From assembly GCA_900544625.1 (NCBI GenBank), contig UQVR01000008.1:1-41294 (forward strand): 41,294 bases of DNA, read 5' to 3'. This document shows, piece after piece, positions 31,302 to 38,657 of this stretch (its first letter is position 1; each line of letters begins with the position of its first letter). The notes beneath the pieces were generated by a model. That model had not been told where the DNA came from, did not search any database, and saw only the letters and a list, made by a program, of their open reading frames with translations. Both the position numbers and the translations under genes were made by a program. Origin of the DNA: an uncultured Mycoplasmatota bacterium (GTDB taxonomy: Bacteria > Bacillota_I > Bacilli_A > RF39 > UBA660).

Positions 31302-31748
31302 TTAATTTGACATAATTTGTTCTTTAACTAATTTACTAACTAGAGACATATCTGCATTTTTTCCAACAAGAAGCTCATTAACCTTTTTCATTACAAGCCC
31401 CATATCTTTCATGCTAGTTGGTTTTATTTCTTCCACTGCACTTTTTACTATTTCACTTATTTCACTTTCAGACATTTCTTCAGGTAAATAAGCATCTAGT
31501 ATTGCGATTTCTTTTTCTAAAGACTCTACTAATTCAGTTTTATCATATTTTTTATATTCTTCTAATGAATCTTTACGAACTTTAACTTGTTTTTTTAATA
31601 CTGCAGCTATTTCATTATCATCTAATTCATGTTTTTTAGCAATTTGTTCAAGTTGTAGAGCACTTTTTAACATTCTAAGGACTGATAATTTAAAAGTGTC
31701 TTTTTCTTTCATTGCATTTTTTAAATCTTCATTAATTTTTTCGTACAT
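31302..31748 (-). CDS. yqeY: YqeY/GatB-like protein
   Basis: 148-residue protein matching the YqeY family, a tRNA-amidotransferase GatB C-terminal-like helical domain. The pattern YEKINEDLKNAMKEKDTFKLSVLRML at the start (cited here as MKEKDTFKLSVLRMLKSAL), KQVKVRKDSLEEYKK, EIAILDAYLPEEMSE and the tail MGLVMKKVNELLVGKNADM is diagnostic. Biochemical role not established. It lies two bases after rpsU, the usual rpsU-yqeY order of Gram-positives. Confidence 0.95.
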   Translation of the reverse strand: MYEKINEDLKNAMKEKDTFKLSVLRMLKSALQLEQIAKKHELDDNEIAAVLKKQVKVRKDSLEEYKKYDKTELVESLEKEIAILDAYLPEEMSESEISEIVKSAVEEIKPTSMKDMGLVMKKVNELLVGKNADMSLVSKLVKEQIMSN

Positions 31749-31750
31749 AA

Positions 31751-31942
31751 TTAGCCTCGATTTCTTTTATGTGAGTTTTTAATTCCTTCTTTAATTTCGT
31801 TTCTTCTTTTTACGCCTGGTTTTTCATAGTGTTTTCTTTTTTTGATTTCAGAAGGGACTCCACTTCTTGCAACTTTTGCTTTAAACTTTTTTAATGCTAA
31901 ATCAACATTCCCGTTTTGCACAACTACTTTTGTCAAATTCAT
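31751..31942 (-). CDS. rpsU: 30S ribosomal protein S21
   Basis: Small basic ribosomal protein of the 30S platform. The N-terminus VVVQNGNVDLALKKFKAKV and Arg/Lys-rich tail (RKHYEKPGVKRRNEIKEG) are typical; 63 residues from ATG 31942. A TTG at 31936 has better spacing from GGAGGG and would give MTKVVVQ, close to S21 N-termini in relatives, so the true start may be two codons in. The frame upstream to 31963 is not used. Promoter at 31969-31997; cotranscribed with yqeY. Confidence 0.94.
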   Translation of the reverse strand: MNLTKVVVQNGNVDLALKKFKAKVARSGVPSEIKKRKHYEKPGVKRRNEIKEGIKNSHKRNRG

Positions 31943-31968
31943 TCCCTCCCTTCTCGTTTTCATTACAT

Positions 31969-31997
31969 ATTATAACATTTGAAATAAGGTTTATCAA
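31969..31997 (-). promoter_or_regulatory. Promoter of rpsU-yqeY
   Basis: On the minus strand, TTGATA (31992-31997), a 17-base spacer and TATAAT (31969-31974). Confidence 0.82.
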
Positions 31998-32051
31998 CAT
32001 TTTTTATTATAATTTGGCGTTTTTTGTAATAATTTTCGTTATACTGTACCT

Positions 32052-32071
32052 AAAAAGGCTTATACCTTTTT
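32052..32071 (-). terminator. Terminator of the bacteriocin operon
   Basis: AAAAAGG / CCTTTTT hairpin directly after the stop of the second precursor peptide, with a T-rich continuation on the minus strand. Confidence 0.75.
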
Positions 32072-32228
32072 AGATTTTACATGTTTTTTTAGATACTAAT
32101 CTTCTAATTGTTGAGCCTATTTCATAGCCAATATCATACATTGTTCTAAAGATTCTTGCAAATGCATTAAATATAGCTGCTGATGCTCCACCAACAATAT
32201 TGTTTAATTCCTTTTTTTCTAAATACAT
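32070..32228 (-). CDS. Candidate two-peptide bacteriocin precursor, beta partner (52 aa)
   Basis: ATG 32228 follows GGAGGTAG. A 14-residue double-glycine leader (MYLEKKELNNIVGG) should be cut by the C39 domain of the nearby ABC exporter. The predicted mature 38-mer is cationic and amphipathic, begins ASAAIFNAFARIFRTM, has an AxxxA at 18-22 and a GxxxG at 34-38 (IGYEIGS), and ends KKTCKI. GxxxG-type motifs, net positive charge and a double-Gly leader are the defining traits of class IIb bacteriocins. The tail carries a single Cys. It lies 13 bases after its partner. No homologue recognised. Confidence 0.75.
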   Translation of the reverse strand: MYLEKKELNNIVGGASAAIFNAFARIFRTMYDIGYEIGSTIRRLVSKKTCKI

Positions 32229-32241
32229 TAAACTACCTCCT

Positions 32242-32376
32242 TTAATTACATTTCTTAGGATTTACAAAACCTGAGATAAGTCCTGCTAAAAATGTTGCGA
32301 TACCTCCTAATAAATACCACAATGTTCTTCCTCCCCCATTTAATTCTGCTAATTTTTTACAACTTAAAACTTCCAT
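32242..32376 (-). CDS. Candidate two-peptide bacteriocin precursor, alpha partner (44 aa)
   Basis: ATG 32376 follows TAGGAGG. Leader MEVLSCKKLAELNGG ends in double glycine at 14-15, with Leu at -4 as preferred by C39 peptidases. The predicted mature 29-mer starts GRTLWYLLGG, is hydrophobic in its middle, has GxxxG at 32-36 (AGLISGF) and ends NPKKCN. Like its partner it has one Cys close to the C-terminus. It starts nine bases after the accessory gene, which supports cotranscription with the exporter. A third glycine after the leader makes the exact cut uncertain by one residue. Confidence 0.78.
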   Translation of the reverse strand: MEVLSCKKLAELNGGGRTLWYLLGGIATFLAGLISGFVNPKKCN

Positions 32377-32385
32377 AATTACCTC

Positions 32386-32787
32386 CTAAAACAACATTTT
32401 TTTAAGTTTTTCATATACTTTTTCCTTATTATACATAATTGTTAACTTAAACACTTGGTTTTCTCTTAGTTCATTATCAACTTTTAAGTAAACATCTTGA
32501 TAATTTATTAAATTTTCTTTATCTAAACTTATCTCTCCCACACTATTAACTAAAACTTTATACTTTTTATCCCCTACTTTGATATAAGCAATGGAATTTA
32601 TAATATCAGGGTTATCAATACTTATCTTTGCTACAATAAATTCTTTTTCTTTATATCCGTAAGTTATATTTGTATCATATATTTCCAAATTCAAAATATA
32701 TATGCATATGCCAATAAATATTATTATAGTTAATATGAGAAATTTTTTAAATTTATATTTAATATTTAATAAATCTAAGTATGACAT
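32386..32787 (-). CDS. Short membrane accessory protein of the bacteriocin exporter
   Basis: 133 residues with one N-terminal span (about 15-33) and an extracytoplasmic beta-rich domain of 95 residues (YKEKEFIVAKISIDNPDIIN, DKKYKVLVNSVGEISLD, ENQVFKLTIMYNKEKVYE). The topology recalls the membrane-fusion (HlyD/LcnD-like) accessory proteins that assist C39 ABC exporters, though at a fraction of their length and without the coiled coil. It overlaps the exporter by 13 bases and precedes the alpha peptide by nine. An immunity protein is the alternative reading. No family recognised. Confidence 0.65.
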   Translation of the reverse strand: MSYLDLLNIKYKFKKFLILTIIIFIGICIYILNLEIYDTNITYGYKEKEFIVAKISIDNPDIINSIAYIKVGDKKYKVLVNSVGEISLDKENLINYQDVYLKVDNELRENQVFKLTIMYNKEKVYEKLKKMLF

Positions 32788-34823
32788 AAGTTGCTCCCTA
32801 AATTTATAACATTATCAAATATTTTAGGATATTTTTTATGAGAAATATAAATAATAGTTTTATCTTTATATAATTTTCTCATGTTTTTCAAAATTGATAG
32901 TTCTAATTTCATATCAACCTCACTTAAGGCTTCATCAAGTAATAAAATATTAAAATTATTAAGTAAAGATCGTGCTAATATAATTCTTTGCCTTTCACCT
33001 CCGGATAAATTATTTTCATCAGGACTTATAAATGTTTCGAATCTAAGTGGTCTTTTTTTTACAATTTCATCTATTTTACATAAATAACTTATATATTGAA
33101 AATCAACTTCTGATATTTTTTTATCTAGGACAATATTTTCTCTGATAGTTCCTGAAAAAATATTTTCATTTTGGTTTACATATATAATATTTTTTCTGAT
33201 AGTATTTATACTTAAATCTTTTATATTAATTGCTCCTAGTAATATGTTTCCATCATAATCATTTATATACTTATTTAATATATTACAAATTGTTGATTTA
33301 CCCGATCCAGATGGTCCTTTTAATAAAATAAAATTTCCTTCTGGAATTATTAAATTAAAATTTTTAATAATATTTTCATATTTATTATAAGAATATGTTA
33401 GATTTTTAAATCGCAATTCATATCCATAAGTATCTTCAATATCTCCTAATTCTTCTTTTTTTAGACTTAGAAAATCATTTATTTTAGAAATTGTTGCTTT
33501 CATATAACAATACTTAGGCATATTATCTACGATGTTTTTTAAAGGATCTAGAAAAAGACTTAATAAAGTATTAAAAGTAATAATATTAATTAATAATATT
33601 TTATTTTTATAAAGAAGATATAAACCATATGTATTTATAATGAAAAATCCTATTTCATATATAATACTTTTTAATGTTTTTTCATTATTAATTACGATGT
33701 TTAAAAGATAACTATCATATAAGTAATTTGTTAATTTAGATTCAAGTTTCTTTAATGCAGGAGAAACTATATTTAGGTTTTTAATACTATTAATCATTTT
33801 TATATCTTCGATTAGATTATTATTAAAATCTGCTTCATAAGATATATTTTGATAAGCTCTTTTAAATATTACTTTACTAAATATTAACCCTATTAAAAAA
33901 TATAATATAATTATAAGAAAAAGTATGAAAAATAAGTTCTTACTTATATTTATTAATAAAGGTACTGCTATAACAACTAGGATTAAATCTAAAGTTGATG
34001 ACATAAAAATCTCAGTAATAATATTTTTTATACTAGCTAAATCATTTATTCTAGATATTATTTCTCCGGCATTTCTAGATGTTATAACATTTAAAGGAAG
34101 ATTATACAAATGACTTAAAAAATCACTATTTAATAAACAATCTATATTTTTATTTAAATGATTTTCTAAATAGGTTCTATAAAAGGATAAAATAATTTTA
34201 AATATTGTAAAAATTAAGAATATTATAACAATAATTTTCAAATATTTATAAGAATAACCATTTGTAATTGAAGAAAATAATATTTGAAAATAATATCCTA
34301 ATAATATGCTAAGTAACATTAGTAAGAAACTTACAAAAATAATAATTTTTATTAAACCTTTTTCAGATTTCATAACCCTAGTAAATAATTTAAATATTGT
34401 TACTTCATTTTTTAAAACTATTATTTTTTGTTTTGGATAAAACAATAATACTACATTACTCCATTCGCATATGAAATCATTAACTTTCATTACCACCTTT
34501 CCTTTGGCCGGATCCATTATGACAATTTTGTCTTTAGTGATTTTTTCTATTACGACATAATGGGTATAGCCTTTTTTTAAATTCATATGAGCTATTGCAG
34601 GAAATTGTTTAATGTCATAAATACTATTTAATTTTACTCCCACTGCTTCAAAACCATATTTTTGACTAGCAAGAATTAAGTTTAAAGCCGTTGTTCCTTC
34701 ATTGGTGGTTTTAGCATCCAACCTGATTTTTTCAAGTGGAACATTCCCTTTATGATGCCTAATGATTGACAAAAGGGCACACACACCACAATCCTTCTCA
34801 TCCCTTTGACGAACTACAATCAT
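32775..34823 (-). CDS. Peptidase C39-containing bacteriocin ABC exporter
   Basis: 682-residue PCAT-type transporter that trims double-glycine leaders and exports the peptide. Domain order: peptidase C39 (about 1-130; catalytic Cys12 in EKDCGVCALLSI, His in KGYTHYVVIEK, Asp in IVIMDPAKG), six spans (about 150-440) and the nucleotide-binding domain (about 455-680; Walker A LLKGPSGSGKSTI, signature LSGGERQRIILAR, Walker B NILLLDEALSEVD, H-loop IYISHKKYP). I use ATG 34823, after GGGAG; GTG 34841 is six codons longer without a site. First gene of the bacteriocin operon; all catalytic residues intact. Confidence 0.93.
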   Translation of the reverse strand: MIVVRQRDEKDCGVCALLSIIRHHKGNVPLEKIRLDAKTTNEGTTALNLILASQKYGFEAVGVKLNSIYDIKQFPAIAHMNLKKGYTHYVVIEKITKDKIVIMDPAKGKVVMKVNDFICEWSNVVLLFYPKQKIIVLKNEVTIFKLFTRVMKSEKGLIKIIIFVSFLLMLLSILLGYYFQILFSSITNGYSYKYLKIIVIIFLIFTIFKIILSFYRTYLENHLNKNIDCLLNSDFLSHLYNLPLNVITSRNAGEIISRINDLASIKNIITEIFMSSTLDLILVVIAVPLLINISKNLFFILFLIIILYFLIGLIFSKVIFKRAYQNISYEADFNNNLIEDIKMINSIKNLNIVSPALKKLESKLTNYLYDSYLLNIVINNEKTLKSIIYEIGFFIINTYGLYLLYKNKILLINIITFNTLLSLFLDPLKNIVDNMPKYCYMKATISKINDFLSLKKEELGDIEDTYGYELRFKNLTYSYNKYENIIKNFNLIIPEGNFILLKGPSGSGKSTICNILNKYINDYDGNILLGAINIKDLSINTIRKNIIYVNQNENIFSGTIRENIVLDKKISEVDFQYISYLCKIDEIVKKRPLRFETFISPDENNLSGGERQRIILARSLLNNFNILLLDEALSEVDMKLELSILKNMRKLYKDKTIIYISHKKYPKIFDNVINLGSNLCHT

Positions 34824-34890
34824 ATAAATTTCTCCCTTCACTTAATATATTTCCTTTTTTAATTTTTTTTTGCGTTTTTTTTAAAACTTT

Positions 34891-34911
34891 GTTAAAAAAA
34901 TTGTTTTTAAC
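34891..34911. repeat. Perfect inverted repeat upstream of the bacteriocin operon
   Basis: GTTAAAAA (34891-34898) / TTTTTAAC (34904-34911) around a 5-base centre, about 70 bases before the exporter start and right after the preceding gene's terminator. It could be a second terminator stem or an operator for the operon. No convincing -10/-35 pair is visible between here and ATG 34823. Confidence 0.45.
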
Positions 34912-34919
34912 AAAAAAAA

Positions 34920-34935
34920 TCCCGTATTTACGGGA
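34920..34935 (-). terminator. Terminator of the cadherin-like gene
   Basis: TCCCG(TA) / (TA)CGGGA stem followed by T8 on the minus strand, 10 bases past the stop codon. Confidence 0.9.
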
Positions 34936-34944
34936 AAAATTATT

Positions 34945-35337
34945 TTATTTTTTTTTATGAAATAATATCCAAAACGTTAAAAGAATAATAAAAAAACTTC
35001 CAACAATTAAACCAATAGGTACATAATTAGGCATTTTTTCTTCATTTTTAATTTCTGACTCTATTTTTATTTCATTAAACACATTTTCATCTCTTTTTTT
35101 ATATATTTCCAATACATACACGTTTTTTTCTTCATTATTTACCACTTCTATAAAGATATGGTTTATACCAAATTCTAAATTATCATTATTTTTTATAGTA
35201 ACTAAATCATCATTGTTACATATATATTCTATTTCTAATTTTGTAACATCTTCTTTTATTTCAACGGTATAATTATTAACATATTTATCAAATTTTAATG
35301 GCATATCCCCATTTAATATTTTTAAATCTAAAAGCAC
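34945..35337 (-). CDS. Cadherin-like beta-sandwich membrane protein
   Basis: 130 residues: an N-terminal cadherin-like (PF12733-type) domain (about 1-82; LKILNGDMPLKFDKYVNNYT, VTKLEIEYICNNDDLVTIKN, FGINHIFIEVVN), a charged linker and one C-terminal span (about 107-125, VPIGLIVGSFFIILLTFWIL) with a lysine stop. There is no normal signal peptide; the topology is tail-anchored, so either the N-terminus is translocated without a signal or the start is elsewhere. GTG 35337 follows GGGTG at good spacing. Its start codon sits in a hairpin. It follows hemW and precedes the bacteriocin operon; it does not resemble an immunity protein. Confidence 0.75.
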   Translation of the reverse strand: MLLDLKILNGDMPLKFDKYVNNYTVEIKEDVTKLEIEYICNNDDLVTIKNNDNLEFGINHIFIEVVNNEEKNVYVLEIYKKRDENVFNEIKIESEIKNEEKMPNYVPIGLIVGSFFIILLTFWILFHKKK

Positions 35338-35363
35338 ACTATTTCACCCATATATAGTGTGCT
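35333..35363 (-). promoter_or_regulatory. Hairpin holding the start region of the cadherin-like gene
   Basis: Arms AGCACACTA (35333-35341) and TAGTGTGCT (35355-35363), 9 bp perfect, loop of 13. On the minus strand the ribosome binding site GGGTG is in the loop and the GTG start codon is in the 3' arm. It lies 10 bases after the hemW stop, so it may be a hemW terminator, a translational switch for the next gene, or both. The T-run after it is short (TTTT). Confidence 0.65.
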
Positions 35364-35372
35364 CAAAAATTT

Positions 35373-36452
35373 CTAAATTATTTTTAAAAGTATTTCATTT
35401 GAAACATATATGTAATTTGGATTAATATATATATAACCTTTCTTCTTAATTAATTCTTTACTTTTTAAAAGAGGTTTTATATTATAAGCATTTTCTAATT
35501 CTATTCCAAATTTTTTCTTAAATTCATCTAAATTTATACCATCAAGTTTTCTTAAACCAAGCATTATTTCATAATCCATTTTTTCTTTTTCGCCGATTAT
35601 TTCTTTTTCTTGTACCCAATTACCTAATAAATAATCTTTTAAATTCTTAGTATTTGTATATCTTATTTCATCTACATATCCACTTGCACCTAAGCCAAAG
35701 CCATAATATTCTTCATTATTCCAATAAACTAAATTGTGTTTACTTTCACACCCTGGTATCGCATAGTTACTAATTTCATAATGATGTGCATTACTTAGTT
35801 TTTCAGTAATATATTTATACATTTCATAGTCTAATTCTTCTTCGATTTCACTGACTCCGTTTACATAAGCCTTGGTGTGATTTTCTAAAATTAAACTATA
35901 AGCACTTATATGCGTGGGCTTTAATTTTAAAAATAGTGATAAATCCTTTTTTAAAATTTTTAAAGTTTCTCCGGGTATAGCATACATCAAATCTAAATTT
36001 ATGTTATTAAACCCTAATTTCTTACATAAATTTATTTTTTCTAAAGCATCTTTAAAATCTGCCTTTCTTTCCATAAATTTTAGTTTATCTTTATCAAATG
36101 ACTCTATACCTATACTTAATCTATTTACCCCGAAATTTTTTAAAAGTAATACTAATTCTTCATTTATATCTTCTAAATTACATTCGAAAGTAAATTCCTC
36201 TAAATTATTTTTATTGACATTATCTAACATACTTAATAAACTTTTTACTTCTTTTATATTTAGTGCACTTGGTGTTCCTCCACCGATATATATCGTTTTA
36301 ATTTCTTCACCCATATATCTATCATTTATTTCATTTTTTAAAGCTTTTAGGTATGCATAAGCCCATTTTTCATTATATATAAATTTGCAAAAATCACAAT
36401 AAGAGCATATATTTTTACAAAATGGAATATGAATATAAATTGAACTAGCCAT
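35373..36452 (-). CDS. hemW: HemW-like radical SAM heme chaperone
   Basis: 359-residue radical-SAM protein of the HemW (formerly HemN-like) group, which binds a 4Fe-4S cluster and heme. The cluster motif is CKNICSYC (Cys12, 16, 19: CX3CX2C) followed by DFCKF; GGGTPSAL, GIESFDKDKLKFM and the HemW C-terminal LGLRKLDGINLDEF are present. The absence of coproporphyrinogen-oxidase-specific residues and the short length support HemW over HemN. It begins one base into the preceding gene's stop and is followed by the regulatory hairpin. Confidence 0.93.
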   Translation of the reverse strand: MASSIYIHIPFCKNICSYCDFCKFIYNEKWAYAYLKALKNEINDRYMGEEIKTIYIGGGTPSALNIKEVKSLLSMLDNVNKNNLEEFTFECNLEDINEELVLLLKNFGVNRLSIGIESFDKDKLKFMERKADFKDALEKINLCKKLGFNNINLDLMYAIPGETLKILKKDLSLFLKLKPTHISAYSLILENHTKAYVNGVSEIEEELDYEMYKYITEKLSNAHHYEISNYAIPGCESKHNLVYWNNEEYYGFGLGASGYVDEIRYTNTKNLKDYLLGNWVQEKEIIGEKEKMDYEIMLGLRKLDGINLDEFKKKFGIELENAYNIKPLLKSKELIKKKGYIYINPNYIYVSNEILLKII

Positions 36453-37030
36453 TATTTAATTCCTCTACTAGCTAATGATGCATTATGATAAAAATCACTT
36501 AGATAATCAAAATCTGAAATTAAGTTTGCATATTCTGGGCCTAGATTTCTAACCCTTGATGAATATGTTCCTCTATCTATATTGAAAATTCTTGCTATTG
36601 ACTTTGTTTCCAACATGTATTTAATTTGATATTTTAATATAGTTAATATTTGTTCATCTGCTAACTTTTTTCCTTTTGAATCTGGTCTTTTTGCAATACA
36701 TATAGCTTTTTTATCAGACAATTCATTTAAAATGTTTGCTATTTCTGTTTTATTTTTTCCTTCATATGCTTTAATTAGATTAGTAAAAAAATCTACAAAG
36801 TTTTTTATTGCATCTTCTTGCCTTTTCATACCAAATTTGAATACTTTTTCTACTGATTCATAATATTTTATATTTCTAACCACTAAATCATCAAACGTTT
36901 TTTCTTTATTTAAATTCAAAGTATTACATAATGAATCAAGCGATAAACCATATGTTAATACACATTGGCTTAAAAAATGATTTCTTTTTTCTTTTGTTGG
37001 AAACATTTGATATAAATATTTAACATTCAT
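36452..37030 (-). CDS. Third tandem paralogue of an unnamed regulator-like domain
   Basis: 192 residues from ATG 37030 (MNVKYLYQMFP), GGAAG upstream; the frame to 37090 lies inside the previous gene. It shares an organised layout with 37032-37610 and the last 185 residues of 37614-38657: an N-terminal KYLYQMFPxxxKR...C.LTYGL, a middle FKFGMKRQEDAI and LSDKKAICIAKR, and a C-terminal EQILTILKYQIKYMLETKSIARIF..Y, which resembles a helix-turn-helix. I cannot name the family. The three genes are separated by one to three bases. Confidence 0.75.
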   Translation of the reverse strand: MNVKYLYQMFPTKEKRNHFLSQCVLTYGLSLDSLCNTLNLNKEKTFDDLVVRNIKYYESVEKVFKFGMKRQEDAIKNFVDFFTNLIKAYEGKNKTEIANILNELSDKKAICIAKRPDSKGKKLADEQILTILKYQIKYMLETKSIARIFNIDRGTYSSRVRNLGPEYANLISDFDYLSDFYHNASLASRGIK

Positions 37031-37031
37031 A

Positions 37032-37610
37032 TTATCTTCCTTTCTTTGGATCACTATAACTTTTATGAAACATATCTCTTTGGATCTCATACTGAGATAC
37101 TAGATTCGGATATTCAGTTTTTAAATTTTCTATTTTTTTAGAATAAATAGTATGATGAACATGAAATATTTTTTCAATTTTTTCTGTACTCAAAAAATAC
37201 TTCAATTGATATTTTAAAATTATTAATATTTCTTCATCAGATAATTTACTTGTTCCCCTACCTTCTCTACGCATTATTTGCATTGCTTTTCTATCAGAAA
37301 TTGTTTCAAGAACATTACTTATTTCTTCTTTATTATTTGACTTACCTGCTGTAACTAATTTATTGAAAAATTCAATAAAATTTTGTTTTGCTTCTTCTTG
37401 ATTATCCATACCAATATGAAATAGTGCTTGCATTGAATTATGCATATAGTTGATATTATAAAGTAGCTCTGATTTAATTATTTCCACACTCGTGTTAAGT
37501 AAGGCGGCTAATGTTTCTGCTCTTAAACCAAATGTTAAAGCACAATTTATTATAAATCTTCTTCTTTTATTTTCATCTGGAAACATTTGATATAAATATT
37601 TTAAATTCAT
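37032..37610 (-). CDS. Second tandem paralogue of the unnamed regulator-like domain
   Basis: 192 residues, ATG 37610 (MNLKYLYQMFP) after GAAGG. It reads as a sister of the flanking genes: FIINCALTFGLRAETLAALL, FHIGMDNQEEAKQNFIEFFN, LETISDRKAMQIMRREGRG and the C-terminal EEILIILKYQLKYFLSTEKI with following IEKIF..IYSKKIENLKTEYPNLV. It lacks the SpoIIID-like N-terminal extension of the first paralogue. The C-terminal segment is consistent with a DNA-binding HTH, but this is inferred from pattern and shared synteny, not from a known family. Confidence 0.75.
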   Translation of the reverse strand: MNLKYLYQMFPDENKRRRFIINCALTFGLRAETLAALLNTSVEIIKSELLYNINYMHNSMQALFHIGMDNQEEAKQNFIEFFNKLVTAGKSNNKEEISNVLETISDRKAMQIMRREGRGTSKLSDEEILIILKYQLKYFLSTEKIEKIFHVHHTIYSKKIENLKTEYPNLVSQYEIQRDMFHKSYSDPKKGR

Positions 37611-37613
37611 TTT

Positions 37614-38657
37614 TTACCTTCTTTCTGTCACCTTATTAGGTATGCAAGAAACAAAATCCGCAATATATTCAAAATCAGATACTAATTTTTCATGTTCAGT
37701 TTGCAGTCTTTTTACTCTTTTTTTGTAATTACTTTTACTTATTCCAAATATTCTTTCTATTTGATGTGTACTAATCATATATTTTATTTGAAATTTTAAT
37801 ATTGTTAATATTTCATCATCTGTCAATGTTAGCTGTTTTGTTTTATCTCTATTAGCTATTTTAAGGGCTTTTTTATCAGAAATCTCTTCAAGTATTTCTG
37901 TTATTTTTTCTTTATCTTTATTTATTGATGCTTTTGTTAATCTTTCAAAAAAATTTTCAAATTCTGCAACAGCTTCTTGTTGTGGTTTCATTCCATGTTT
38001 AAATACATTTGACAAGTTATTGTAAAGACTATTTCCAGATTGAAAATCCCTTAATAAATCAGTTGGATTATCCCCAAAAAAGTCAGCAATCGTTTCTACC
38101 CTCAAGCCATATGTTAATGCACAGTTTGTCAAAAAATTAATTTGTCTATCTTTTCTAGGGAACATCTTATTTAGTCTATTTTTCATTTTTGTCTGTTTTT
38201 CTCTTTCTTGTTTGAAAACAAGATAAGGATTGTTACGGATACTATGATTTTTTAATGTTTCAGCTACTTTTTTTACCATATCATTTGTTATAATATCTGG
38301 TGCAACTTTATTTAATTCTTGTAATCTTTCTGAAAGATCACGATATATAATGTTATCTGTTGTTCCTAGATCAGCGGCAATTTCTGAAACTGTTTTATTC
38401 TTCAAAACTAACAATTCGTAAGCATCAAGAATTCTTGTTCTAACTTCTTCATCTTCAATTGATTTTTCTTTGTTATATTCTAATTTTTCCATAACAATTT
38501 TATATTTTATAGCATCGGCATATCTTAATTTTTTTGTTAAATTATTTCTAACTGTAATATGTGATTTACCAATTATTTCAGCAATTTCGCGTAAGGATTT
38601 ACCAGAAATATACATATCAGCTTGTCTTATAATATAATTTTTTTCTTCTTCACCCAT
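37614..38657 (-). CDS. Two SpoIIID-like HTHs fused to the unnamed domain
   Basis: 347 residues in three parts. Residues about 10-44 (MYISGKSLREIAEIIGKSHI, TVRNNLTKKL) and about 76-112 (ELLVLKNKTVSEIAADLGTT, IIYRDLSERL) are two helix-turn-helix units; the second, with the following DMVKKVAETLKNHSIRNNPY, matches the layout of the sporulation regulator SpoIIID (HTH then ILxxHxxxRH). The last 185 residues are the domain shared with the next two genes. ATG 38657 overlaps the lepA stop as TAATG and follows AGGTGA. It probably controls transcription, possibly in sporulation; lepA-operon location makes timing unclear. Confidence 0.8.
   Translation of the reverse strand: MGEEEKNYIIRQADMYISGKSLREIAEIIGKSHITVRNNLTKKLRYADAIKYKIVMEKLEYNKEKSIEDEEVRTRILDAYELLVLKNKTVSEIAADLGTTDNIIYRDLSERLQELNKVAPDIITNDMVKKVAETLKNHSIRNNPYLVFKQEREKQTKMKNRLNKMFPRKDRQINFLTNCALTYGLRVETIADFFGDNPTDLLRDFQSGNSLYNNLSNVFKHGMKPQQEAVAEFENFFERLTKASINKDKEKITEILEEISDKKALKIANRDKTKQLTLTDDEILTILKFQIKYMISTHQIERIFGISKSNYKKRVKRLQTEHEKLVSDFEYIADFVSCIPNKVTERR

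Noticed and set aside
34945..35337. Cadherin-like protein as the bacteriocin immunity gene
   Set aside because: It is separated from the operon by a strong terminator and an inverted repeat and has a folded beta-sandwich domain, unlike known small immunity proteins.
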